A stretch of 64,000 nucleotides of DNA. Source: Atkinsonella hypoxylon. Lineage: Eukaryota > Ascomycota > Sordariomycetes > Hypocreales > Clavicipitaceae. Both the position numbers and the translations under genes were made by a program. The notes under the pieces are model-generated. The model had not been told where the DNA came from, made no database searches, and worked only from the letters and a program-made list of their open reading frames with translations. The stretch is taken from the NCBI GenBank assembly GCA_000729835.1, contig JFHB01000064.1:1-64000 (forward strand), written 5' to 3'. This document shows, piece after piece, positions 35,795 to 45,763 of this stretch (positions are counted from its first letter, which is position 1; each line of letters opens with the position of its first letter).

Positions 35795-37050
35795 TCAGGA
35801 ATCTAGTGGATCGCTTGGACCACGCGAGCTGTTGCGGGGACGAGTAAGGCTTTCACGAACGCCGACAAAGCCTTGCATCAAGACGTACACTTGAACCATG
35901 TCAGCATCTTAACGGTCGCAAGATACCTGCCAGAAGTGTTAACTTACTAATCGGGGCGAGCAGTACAAATCCGACACTGTAGACTGAGACAGCTTCTTTT
36001 GATCCGACCTCTTCTTCGTCCATCCAAAAGAAAGGATAGCTTCCGGTGACAGACTTTCCAATAGCACCCCATGCAAGGTACAACCCGGCCAAGGTCATGA
36101 GGCCAACAACGTGGGAGCCGACAGTCTATTCAATAGTTAATTTCCTCATCAAATAATCGACGATTGGGTTTAAAAGTACCAGTGGGCGTTTAATGCTGTT
36201 GAAGCCGAGCATTTCGATGACCATGATAAAAGAATTGACGGCGTGGAGGTTGATTAACACAAATGGTTTGAACCAGCCTTCGCCCAGGAGGTCGCTGACT
36301 TGAATGATGTTAGCTTGTACACCGAGACAACAGGGTTATGATAACAAACAGGGTGCATCAGGTATTGTTGCCAACGAAGTAACATTGACGGCAGATTCGA
36401 TAACGTTGGCTGCGAGCTCCGAGCTTGCATTTGCTACCGCAGCACCCGCGTCATGTTGGCGAGTTATGAACCAGTAAATGGTCGAGTTCATGAAGCAAAA
36501 CACCGTGGTGGCGCTGTAGAAAAGGTGGAAGTAGAACTGTTTGCGTTGACTGCCCATGTTTTGAGGCAAAGACATAGCCTTGATGATCCAACGTTCGAGG
36601 CCACCTTCGACTTCGGCCGGCTCGGGGTAGTACAGATGAGTATATGTCCACGACTGCGAGATCAATTAGCTTCGGGGTTTTTCTTCGCATATGATCCACT
36701 ACTCATGCTCACAAAGGTGATCAGATGATACAGAAATACCATGCCGGAGCTGATCATGGCAAAGTCAAAGAGGTTGCTCAACCCACTGCCCTCAGTCTCC
36801 TCCGTCATCTTGTAGTGCCCCGTCATAGCCGCCGCGGCCGCGATGTAAGCAAGTACAGTCCCACGGAGATAGACCAAGACTTTTTGGTCGATCCATTGCC
36901 ATGGGGAGTGACTCGCGCGAAGAAAAACGGGCTGCAGCTCTTGTTAGCCAAATACATGTCTCAAGAGATGAATTTGCAACCACTAACATGGTCTTGCATG
37001 ATGACGGGAGCAGGCATGCCTGAGCCCCCGAGAAGAGGAGTGGACGACAT
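35795..37050 (-). CDS. Polytopic membrane protein, FAR-17a/AIG1-like topology
   Basis: Spliced as complement(join(35795..35907,35948..36125,36180..36298,36350..36653,36713..36937,36988..37050)), 333 aa. All phases agree. The first exon starts MSSTPLLGGSGMPAPVIM. About six to seven hydrophobic segments follow, with recognisable stretches VYLRGTVLAYIAAAAAMTG, FDFAMISSGMVFLYHLITF, FYFHLFYSATTVFCFMNST, VLINLHAVNSFIMVIEMLG, VGSHVVGLMTLAGLYLAWG, AVSVYSVGFVLLAP and VYVLMQGFVGVRESLTRP. The layout and the central Leu-His-Ala-Val-Asn-Ser segment resemble fungal AIG1/FAR-17a or rolling-stone-like proteins, a comparison from memory. The function is not established. The last intron is only 40 nt (35908-35947), short even for fungi. 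Confidence 0.7.
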
Positions 37051-37614
37051 ATTGACAAGAAGTAGGAACCACGGGAAGAGAGACAGAAGTTGGCAGTGCT
37101 ATCAATGAGTTGGAAGATCTATTGAGGTTGAAACACTTCAGTGCTCAGCAGAGCAGCCCGCAGATACGGATGAGGCCGACAAGCAAGTGAAGAATGACGA
37201 TGTGAATGTGTGGCGATACGAAGAGTAGAAGCCGTAGGAGGAAGAAACTTGGGGATCAGGGAGAAAGCAAATTACGAAAGGTTTTATTGCCAGCTTTGAT
37301 GCATCGAGTAAAGACGAGGGAGGAAAGAGGAGGGTATAATGCAGCTGTCAACCTGGTAGGCGGCTGGGAAGGAAGCAGACGAGGGCACCACGCAGGTGAA
37401 GGAGCTCCAACCTGCCCAGACTGAAAGACAGACCTACCGATGCGCGCACGACAGCTTCTTTCCCCCGTCCCTTGGTCCGATACAATGTTGCGATAGTGGC
37501 AAGGAAATTGCTCAAGAAGCGAGGCATAAAGCATGGCTCTATTGTACAAGACCCTCAGCACATTTGCATTAGGTACCTAGGTAAGTTGAGCTGCACGAAT
37601 CAGGAGGCTCCCGC
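37051..37614. other. 564-bp intergenic region
   Basis: Promoter side of the membrane protein gene and 3' side of the CsbD-like gene. Nothing else seen. Confidence 0.5.
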
Positions 37615-37966
37615 TCAGTCCTTTTTGCTTTCGGCTCCTTCCTGCCTCATTCCATCACACCCAGTCAACTTGCCTGCCAGCTCCTCGGCCTTTCCATAGC
37701 CTTGCGTGGATGCATCCCTCTTTTCCGCTGCTTCTTTCATGGCTGAGAGACCAGCTGCTTTGTCCTGCTCGCCCGATGATTTCCACGGCTGGGATCCAGT
37801 CACATCACCAACTGCTGCCTGATCTTGTGTGTCAGTAAATGGCAGGCGAGAGTGGCTCTCTGCGGAAGTAAATGGACAGGCGCGGGCATACCTCAGCAAC
37901 TCCCTTGACGTACTGCACATGCCCTTGGACAAGACCAGGCTGCTGAGGGGTAGAGTTGGATGACAT
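37615..37966 (-). CDS. CsbD-like stress protein (Hmp1-type)
   Basis: Spliced as complement(join(37615..37818,37892..37966)), 92 aa. The 73-nt intron has a GTATGC donor and a TCAG acceptor, in phase 0. The small hydrophilic protein begins MSSNSTPQQPGLVQGHVQYV and continues with VKGVAEAAVGDVTGSQPW, KEAAEKRDASTQGYGKAEEL and AGKLTGCDGMRQEGAESKKD. The repeated G-x-A-x-E...G-x-V-T-G patterns match the CsbD-like family. The fungal branch includes Ustilago Hmp1, described as binding mismatched and cruciform DNA. Such genes are often stress-induced; the role here is inferred from the family only. It is divergent from SEC11, with 528 bp between the two starts. Confidence 0.8.
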
Positions 37967-38494
37967 TTCGTTGTAGCAAATCGCAAGGTTGGTGTATACG
38001 GATTGATGATGGATCTTGGGTTGCTCAGGAAATTATGCGATACCTATGTTGCTGCTGGATTGACTCTAAGGAAACTGAAATGTCTGCTAAGAGCTGCCTT
38101 TGGTCTTTAAATATAGTTTTCCTTTCTTGTTCCAACCCCAGCGACATATGACATCGGCTGCCGATGCATCGACGATTCAATGACATCACAACAATACAGT
38201 TAGTTCCCACTCAAGGCGTCTTCCGATTGCCTAGGTATGTGGCCACATGTGGCTGCAGAGATCGAATCAAGTGTGGCTGATGCACCTTGTCAGCTTCACG
38301 AGACCCACCATGTCCAATTCTCCAGAACAGGCCAGGTTGTCACCCATTGTAGACAGACAGGATCTAAAGGCTGTTTTTGGACCGTGAAGCTACACCACGT
38401 TAGCTACTCCTCCACGCCAATTCGCGGCTTTTCGCTAGCCATAACCCATTTTGCCCTGTCGTCGAATTACTGCAATTCGAGAATACGATTGATC
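37967..38494. promoter_or_regulatory. Divergent promoter region of CsbD-like gene and SEC11
   Basis: 528 bp shared by two divergent starts. No specific operator recognised. Confidence 0.5.
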
Positions 38495-39164
38495 ATGCTG
38501 TCCAGCCTCGGAAACCCGCGGCAAGCCGCCACGCAGTTGATGAACTTTGCGCTGATACTGTCCACTGCATTCATGGTTCGACCAGCCCAAGACTCCAATT
38601 GAGACTCTATCAGGGCTCATAGATGCCACTTCCATTTCTAATGCTAATCGCCGCAATGTCAGACGTGGAAGGGCCTTTCAGTGGTTACAGACTCATCGTC
38701 ACCGATCGTCGTCGTTCTGTCAGGGTCCATGGAGCCCGCTTTCCAGCGAGGTGATCTCTTATTTTTATGGAACCGGAATCTGCTGCAAGAAACTTCTGTC
38801 GGAGAGATTGTTGTCTATAATGTCAAGGGCAAGGCTATTCCCATTGTTCACCGAGTGGTGCGCAAGTTTGGAACCGGGTCAGCAGCTAAGAGAGAACAAC
38901 GCACTGGAGATTAAGGACAAGAAGGCTGACCGAATCAACAGTGACAAATCCAAGCTTCTCACCAAAGGCGACAACAACAACTCTGACGACACGGATTTAT
39001 ATGCTCGGGGTCAGGACTATCTGGAGCGTCAAGACATCATCGGCAGTGTAATAGGATACTTTCCGTTTGTGGGTTACGTTACGATTCTGTTAACAGAACA
39101 TCCATGGTTAAAGACCGTGATGCTGGGTATCATGGGTCTATTGGTAATGGTGCAACGAGAATAA
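38495..39164 (+). CDS. SEC11: Signal peptidase complex catalytic subunit SEC11
   Basis: Spliced as join(38495..38575,38663..38877,38942..39164), 172 aa, all phases consistent. This is the catalytic subunit of the ER signal peptidase, which cleaves signal peptides from secreted proteins. The N-terminal anchor (LMNFALILSTAFMTWKGL) is followed by the catalytic Ser49 in VVVLSGSMEPAFQRGDLLFL, His90 in IVHRVV (where bacterial enzymes have Lys), and the Asp-containing LLTKGDNN (D109). The protein ends in the lumenal/membrane segment GYVTILLTEHPWLKTVMLGI. Length and motifs agree with the ER-type SEC11 family. Splicing is needed to join M27 to TWKGLSVV and G99 to DKSKLL. Confidence 0.93.
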
Positions 39165-39700
39165 ATTCAAATGGGTTATGTAAGTTTTTTTTTTTTTTTC
39201 CTTCTTCAAACATCATATTGGAGTCGCTGTGCAGGCTTATTAATTAGACGGATGGCCGCGCTTTAGCTGGCATGAGACGAAGTATCCTAGTCTTCTCGGA
39301 TGGCTCATAGCATGGTTGCCGATTGAGGGAAAAAAAAAAAAAACCGGAAAATATCGGACTGAATGCATAGCGAGATTTGGTGGATGCGGGTAGCTGAGCC
39401 CAGATGTTAGATGTGGTTGAGCCACAGCAACCGACGGAAAGACATTTCTTTTCGCTTGGTGGCAATTGATACGTTCATATTGCCAAATTTGTCAGCGTGA
39501 AACATGCGGAGATTGAAGAGGTCATGTATAGAAACAATCTTACAAGACAATTTCTTATAATAAAGCGACATTGAAATAGGCAGTTATCACTAGCTCATCA
39601 TTTAAGAATCCAAGACGGATTAAACTTAGACTGAATCGACGACTATGGCTTCCTTCGTAAATAGTAATAGTGCGTTGCTTTCGTCAATCAAGGGTTCGTT
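39165..39700. other. Intergenic region between SEC11 and tRNA-Lys
   Basis: Contains a T13 run (about 39187-39199) that may mark the 3' end of the SEC11 transcript, and an A13 run near 39330. No gene seen. Confidence 0.5.
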
Positions 39701-39784
39701 GCCCGGTTAGCTCAATCGGTAGAGCGTGAGACTCTTATGGGTGCACGAAATCTCAAGGTTGCGGGTTCGACCCCCGCATCGGGC
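39701..39784 (+). tRNA. tRNA-Lys (anticodon CTT) with 12-nt intron
   Basis: The acceptor stem pairs gcccggt with the 3' end (atcgggc, with wobble pairing). The A box (tagctcaatcggtagagc) and B box (ggttcgacccc) are both present. The anticodon stem tgaga/tctca carries a loop with CTT at 39734-39736. The intron is 39738-39749, one base 3' of the anticodon, as is usual for nuclear tRNAs. A TTTT terminator for RNA polymerase III follows at 39785-39788. Confidence 0.95.
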
Positions 39785-41007
39785 TTTTCCTATAAACAAT
39801 ATGATTGAGATGACGTTCCCTTGTTTTTTCTCTCTCTCTCTCTCATTTACGAGATCGCGCATAACTCCGTCCCTATGAATTATTTTTTAACGAAAAATAA
39901 TAAAATCAAGCGCTGGAAAATCTCCTTGAGCAACCTATACCCTCTTGGGAGGGACGACCTGAATTGATCTGTCTAGTTTGGAACTGCCGCCTGGACAAGG
40001 ACCGTTGCGCGGCAGGAGAAGAATCCGTCTTTTTCTGCAACACGGTAGTGGAGTCAGACAATTGCTTGCTCGTCATTCTCATTCTTCAAATCGTAGAACA
40101 TGGTCTTAATCTGTGGCTGACCTTTTGTGAAACCCACTGACACTCTTGTCCAATAACATGTACGTGAACTGGAAGATCGGTATTTGAATTGCTATGCCCA
40201 GCTTGGATTATGCCGATCATTGGTCTGTCTGTAGGAGAGCAGTTCGTCAGTTGTTTCATACGTCAAGCTGCTCCTCGGACGTCCAGGCGGGCCTCACCGC
40301 TGCCGAGGCCAAGGTCATGTCGCCCTGTCGTTATGTTATTGCACTGTTAACATCTCCTCGGGTCGAGATGGCTCAGAAAGGCACGAGCATTAGGCCTGAC
40401 TCCACAGCGCCCTTGTTGCCCGGTCCTGTCCTGTCCTGTCCTGTCCTGTCTGGTTGATGTTGATTTTCACTGGCGATTGCTCCGCAGTGTGGTGCTAAAA
40501 CACCGGGATATTTACAGGGATATTTACAGGGAAATATTTTTACAGGGATGTCTGCGGAGATTGGGCCCTTAATATCCGGACGACACCTACTTTTGAGAGG
40601 AAAAAAAAAGGCATCATCTTCTCCACTTAGAGAGAGCCAAAAGAGCCGAGAGAAAGGGAAGAAAAGGTCCTAAGTCGGGCATTTTCCGCCCAACTTGGCA
40701 AGCGGTGACAAAAGGAATACTGTATATACTGGACATAGGCTCACAGTGTATTAGTGCGAATATGAGTACATAGGTAACTCAACAACAGCGACTTCAGTGG
40801 CAGTTTCAACAGTAACTCCCGGGCCCTGCCACCACTTCACACTGTGCTGAGGCATATGCTGCGCGTCTGCCATTTCTACACCTAAGACGAGATAGGCTTG
40901 GCCCCAAGATGAGTTGTGTCCTCGAGAGAAATCCAAAACAGACGTCCTGATTGCAAAGATTTCTCAATCTCCCACTATCTGTTCGTACACGCTTGACCTA
41001 AGTTATC
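39785..41007. promoter_or_regulatory. 1.2-kb region upstream of the P450 gene
   Basis: Contains a CT-rich tract (about 39829-39843), a CCTGT array (40424-40450) and a short gggatatttaca array (40505-40549). No gene is recognised. This should be the P450 promoter. Confidence 0.5.
40424..40549. repeat. CCTGT pentamer array and gggatatttaca repeats
   Basis: About five tandem CCTGT units occupy 40424-40450. At 40505-40549 there are two copies of gggatatttaca and a variant third (gggaaatatttttaca). Confidence 0.85.
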
Positions 41008-42147
41008 ATGGAGGACACGTCCAAGGTCAGCTCGACAAGACAGCTGGTCTTCCTCGTTGCAAGCCTGGCCGTAGTTGCCGCCCTTTTTAACAAGATCCAG
41101 ACTTTCCTAAAGCATCAGCGAATCGCCAGACAGCATGGCTGTAAGCCCGTGGCGAAGACGGCAAATAAAGACCCCTTCTTGGGCGTGGATTTGATCCTCA
41201 GACAGCTCCGTGCTATCAAATCTCCGAAAGCTCTCGAAGAGGGCTTGCAGCGCTTTGAAAAGTATGGAAACACATTCCGATCAAGACATTTGTTCAAAGA
41301 CGTCATTGCAACGGTAGAGCCGGACAACATCAAAACCGTCCTGGCACTCAAGTTCGAGGATTTCGGCCTCGGCCATCGCCTCGATAAGTTTGGGCCCCTG
41401 CTCGGTGCGGGGATTTTCGACACCGATGGAAAACGCTGGCACGATTCTCGTTCCCTTATTCGACCTAGTTTCACGCGGGATCAAGTGACTGACCTGGCCG
41501 CGTTCGAAGGCTTGATTCCCGGCCTCTTCGCTCTCATTCCGAGGGACGGGAAGACAACTGTCGACCTGCAAGACATCTTCTTCCGCTACACAATCGACTC
41601 TGCCACGGAATTCCTCTTTGGCCAGTCGGTGGGCAGCCTGGAGGAGGTGCCTGATACTGAAATCAGTTTTGCCGAAGCCTTCAATTATGCACAGGATGCT
41701 ATTCGGATGCGCACCATCTTGGGGCCTCTGAGCATTTTCCACAGGGATCCGAAAGCCGATAGGTGTAATAAGATCTGCAGAGACTTTGCGCAACAATTTG
41801 TGGACGAAGCTGTGCGCGCTGTTCAGAAGGACAAGGAGGGTCAAGGTTGTGGTGAGAAGCGCGACAAGTACGTCTTTTCCTACGAGCTAGCGCGTCGCAC
41901 GGATGACAAGCTCCGCATTTTGGATGAGCTTATGAACGTCTTGCTCGCTGGCCGGGACACGACTGCTAGCTTACTGAGTAACATGTTCTTCATGTTAGCG
42001 AAAGACCCCAAAGTGTGGTCCAGGCTACGATCTGAGGTCGCTGACTTGAATGGTCGATTGCCAACTTACGAGAAACTCCGAAATCTCAAATATCTCAAGT
42101 GCTGCATAAACGAGTGTAAGTACAGCACGAAAATTCCCTATGCATTT

Positions 42148-42203
<56 letters not shown>

Positions 42204-42760
42204 TTTTATTTTTCTTTCTTTTTTATTTTTCTTTCCTTCCCAATTATCTGTTTGCACCCGTAAACGGACCGTAAACGGACCCTGCTTGCTTCTTACCTTG
42301 GACTAATACCTATTTCAAACCAGCGTTGCGCCTACACCCAGTTGTACCCGTGAATGCCCGCGAAGCGCTCAGGGACACAGTTTTACCGCTCGGCGGAGGG
42401 CCCGATGGACGATCTCCTGTGTTCGTCCCAAAGGGTACACGAGTTGCCTATAGCACATATGCCATGCAGCGGCGCAAGGATCTCTACGGACCAGACGCCG
42501 ACGAATTCCGGCCCGAGCGTTGGGAAAGCGGAAAACTCCTGCCACGATGGGAATATTTGCCCTTTAATGGTGGGCCAAGAACTTGCATTGGGCAACAGTA
42601 CGCTTTGACGGAAGTGTCTTATGTTACTGTTCGTATTGCTCAGGAATTCGCGGGACTCGAGAGTCGGGATCCGGAGCCGTGGGAAGAGAACCTGACTCTG
42701 ACATTGTGCTCGCGAAACGGCACCAAGGTGTGCCTCAAGCCAGCGGCAGCATCGGCTTAA
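41008..42760 (+). CDS. CYP52-type cytochrome P450 (alkane / fatty-acid hydroxylase)
   Basis: Spliced as join(41008..42115,42324..42760), 514 aa. An N-terminal membrane anchor (LVFLVASLAVVAALF) precedes the catalytic domain, as in ER-bound microsomal P450s. Motifs are AGRDTT in the I-helix (A314-T319), ExxR E369-x2-R372, FRPERW, and the heme loop FNGGPRTCIGQQ with C457 as thiolate ligand. Segments such as EDFGLGHRLDKFGPLLGAGIF and DGKRWHDSRSLIRPSFTRDQ are typical of CYP52 n-alkane/fatty-acid omega-hydroxylases. A role in hydrocarbon or lipid use, such as insect cuticle lipids, is plausible but inferred. The single 208-nt intron falls within the Ser codon of ExxR and carries a long TTTC microsatellite. 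Confidence 0.9.
42146..42235. repeat. TTTC microsatellite in P450 intron
   Basis: An uninterrupted (TTTC)n tract of about 58 bp (42146-42203) is followed by TTTTTATTTTTC variants. It lies wholly within the intron, where it may serve as the polypyrimidine region. Confidence 0.95.
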
Positions 42761-44238
42761 ATGGTTGTAATGGGGATTTCCAATGGTCAATTTGTACAGG
42801 ATATATTTCTTTACTGGCTCCTATGTCTATTGTCTGATTCAGCATCACACCTGCTCTGCGCATACTAGATCCATGTCCTTTCACGGGTGGCTACCGCATT
42901 TTTTCTTGCTGGTTTCTTGATGGATCTCGCCGCGATTCCGCCGCATTCGCTACCCTGACTTGTCCCAGGGAGTATGATCGTGCAATGCCACCCTTGGTAA
43001 TCTGATGCTAAGAGTCCGCCGTCTAAGCTAAGCGCAATGCTTGAAGCTTCTCTTTGGGTCTGAAGAGCGTACTTGGAAAAATCAATGCCTAGCTACATAA
43101 AACAACGATATGCATCATATCTCACTCAATTTTGACCAAACCATACCGTACGTAACAGCCCAAGCTCGCGGACGCTTGCAACCACGTCGATACCGGCCGC
43201 TAGTTGCCCCGGCCGCATCCGTGGTGCCGTGTACAAAATCTTGGCTTGCAGGATAAAGGTGAGCCTATTGGATGAAGGGACTTTGTGCTCCGCTGCGTTC
43301 AGTGCTTGGCAGACGCACGAGCTTTTAAGGGCCTTGCCATTTGGCTGCTATAAGACTTATCATGCATCGCTACAATTACAATTAAATGTGAGGTGTGTTC
43401 TAGAATGGTTACTGCCACTCTCATGTCCCCAAACCGCGATGTGTCGGGACAGGCGGCAAACTCGCGACACCCTAAATCCCCCTTCAAATTATAGGTCCGC
43501 GTAGAAATTATCCATTTTAGGCTTAGTTGCTTGCCGTGAGTGAGAGAATTCACTGCCCCGCGTTTATGCGCTTACATGCCAAATTATTCCCGTTTTTAAA
43601 AATTTGCCGGTACATGACCCCGCCTATCAATTCACCTGCCCCGTACGCGCGCCAGGTAGGTGGGTCACGGGGATCCACACACACCTTATTCAATACATAC
43701 AATACAACCCCTGTATGATTTTGCAGAGATACAAGCCCCTCTTTTAAGTACTCACTAACAGCTGTATCTCTTAAAATATCCTCTTAACTATCTAGGTAGA
43801 AGGATATTATATAAAGCTATTATAAGCGTTTAGAATGCAATACTAGTAGATTACTTAGGCTAGAAGCTGCTAGAGAGGCACAAGGTAGATATATAGGGTG
43901 TAAACGCTACTAAAAGATACATTTATTTCTATATAATTGTATATTAATTAAAAGTTACTTAGCCCCGCACTATATCTTACTTATTTCCGAGCTGACCGTT
44001 GATAGGCTCCTTCCCCCCTGTTAGGTCACCGATGCAAAATTAAAGAAGGATAGATTGTACAGAGGCGTAATCTGCGACAATTTGTAGATCCAAGACTTTA
44101 GTGCATCACGAACCGGTCTAACCTTTTGCAAAGTTCCATATATTGCCCTCGTCCCTTTAAAAGGCTGCGCTGCATCAGTCCAACTTCGTGAAGCTCGCAT
44201 TCCTGGTCTTGCAATCCGGTTGTAAGACGCGCTTCACC
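42761..44238. other. Region between P450 and toxin-like gene, including AT-rich island
   Basis: No gene. From about 43735 to 43985 the DNA is strongly AT-rich with many TA steps, as in a repeat degraded by RIP. A TATA-like tttaaaa at 44157-44163 lies about 76 bp upstream of the toxin-like gene start. Confidence 0.55.
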
Positions 44239-45763
44239 ATGAAGAGCTATATTTTGCTCAGTCTGCTCATCACTTGCGCGTCTGCTATTTCTCTTCTTTC
44301 CAGAGGAGATGGCAGCAATGAAACACTCGACATCGACGCGGACCTTGCGCTTATTGCTTCTCTATTTCCCAGAGATGTCAATGACAACACTGTCAATGAC
44401 GGCAATGGAGGACTCGGCGTTGACAAAGAACTTTTAGGGAAAAGTGTCTTCGAAATCGTGCCGGCTCTTGAGCCCATGGTCAAGCGCGGAACACAGATGC
44501 CTCATGGTGTTTTTGGCCGTCAACTGAAACAAGCACCTGTGCCGACGATGACGAGCGCTGAGGAAGTCTCCAAGTTGAAGGGACCAGGCAAAGACAGATC
44601 TGGCGTCTTCTATCGCGGCGACACACGGCCTCCTTCGGAGATTTTCGAAACCGGGTTTACTCCACAGGGGACAGATATGAATCTTCAGAACCACCTGAGT
44701 TCCAACACTGACAGAAAGTCTGGCTTTGTTTCTCTTTCACGGTCTTCATCCACCGCTAAGCAATATGCAATTAGTCGGTCCAACCATGCGGTGAAAAAGG
44801 GGTACATCTATGCTATTTCCCCAAAAGACGTTCCCGACGGATACTGGATCCCGGGAATCTATGACCCTACGAAAGATAGAGCGGTCGCCAAGAACCAAGA
44901 GTTTGCTGTTGCAGGTACTGTTCCCGCGAGCAGCATCAATTATGCGCATGAAATCACGGAAAGGGACGGAACCTGGCCATTGGGTCCCATGATACAGAAT
45001 GAAAACTTTATTAATAGAAAAGTTGGTTGTATGGGCTTGGGGAAGCGCGGACTAGAGTGTGCCATAGATGACTTCGATAAAGCACCGCCTGTGGAGGAAT
45101 CGGTCGATGAGGGATGGACGCGTGCTCATGGCAGAGAACCCAAGATAGAAGTCGAGGCTGAGGAAGCCATCAGAAAAGGGCCGCTCACCAAGGCCGGGCA
45201 GCGTCCTATAGGGATACGCATCGCAGAGAGCAGGTTCCTGGAGTTCGTGAACGGGATTGATGTTACAGCCTTAGGACCTCTCATTAAAGCGATCAGCAGA
45301 AAAGAACTTACGGTGGGACTAGCCACGCTGGCATTCAAGAGAGCCGTGTCGGAGACCATCATGAGCCGATATACAGATTTCAGCAGCCTAGCCAAGACCG
45401 CACAGACACTCACGACCATCACTCTGGATATCTTCCGTTTTGTCCGTACCAGAGTGCCAGCGGAGTTTTTTTTTGGAGGTAGCTAGAAGACTGCCCGATA
45501 TTGCATTGGAAATCCGCGAAGGCGCAACTCCAGCGCAAAAATTGGAAATTGCCAACAAGAACATAAATTATGCTATGAAGCTGTGGGAACAGACGCCTGT
45601 TGGAAAGCTCAACGACGAATTGATGCAGCAGGCGGCCAATGAAAGACCTGCTTTCCAATGCTTCGCGCTTGCGGTGAACAAGCTTTGGTCCTACACGCCC
45701 CTGGGCTTCCTCGTGAACCAGGTAGCGGACGTTCGACATGTTTTGCAAGAAATCGATTTCTGA
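44239..45763 (+). CDS. Secreted enterotoxin-A-like (LT/CT A-chain fold) mono-ADP-ribosyltransferase, frameshifted
   Basis: The main frame is 44239..45486 (415 aa). It starts with a clear signal peptide (about residues 1-16) and an acidic propeptide-like stretch. The catalytic region at about 122-240 resembles the heat-labile enterotoxin A-chain family: VFYRGDTRPP with the Arg (R126) that contacts NAD, FVSLS as the S-T-S-like strand (163-167), and NQEFAV with the expected catalytic Glu (E221). The residue two before it, usually also acidic, is Asn219. Fungal members are abundant in insect- and nematode-attacking Hypocreales. The frame stops at 45486 just after a T9 run (45466-45474). Coding similarity in style continues in another frame to 45763, rich in helices. 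So the C-terminal ~95 residues are out of frame. This could be a real inactivation or a homopolymer error. Confidence 0.75.
45466..45474. other. T9 homopolymer at the frameshift point
   Basis: Nine T in a row at the spot where the reading frame of the toxin-like gene changes. The upstream frame ends 12 bp later. The downstream frame is open on both sides of the run. No intron with acceptable length and sites resolves the change. Confidence 0.8.

Noticed and set aside
40751..40936. Small minus-strand ORF in the P450 promoter
   Set aside because: 61 aa without features; most likely chance.
25893..45763. Secondary-metabolite cluster joining the BVMO, UstYa-like, P450 and toxin-like genes
   Set aside because: The genes are 5-10 kb apart with housekeeping genes (SEC11, tRNA, BTB) between them, and no core synthase or RiPP precursor is visible.
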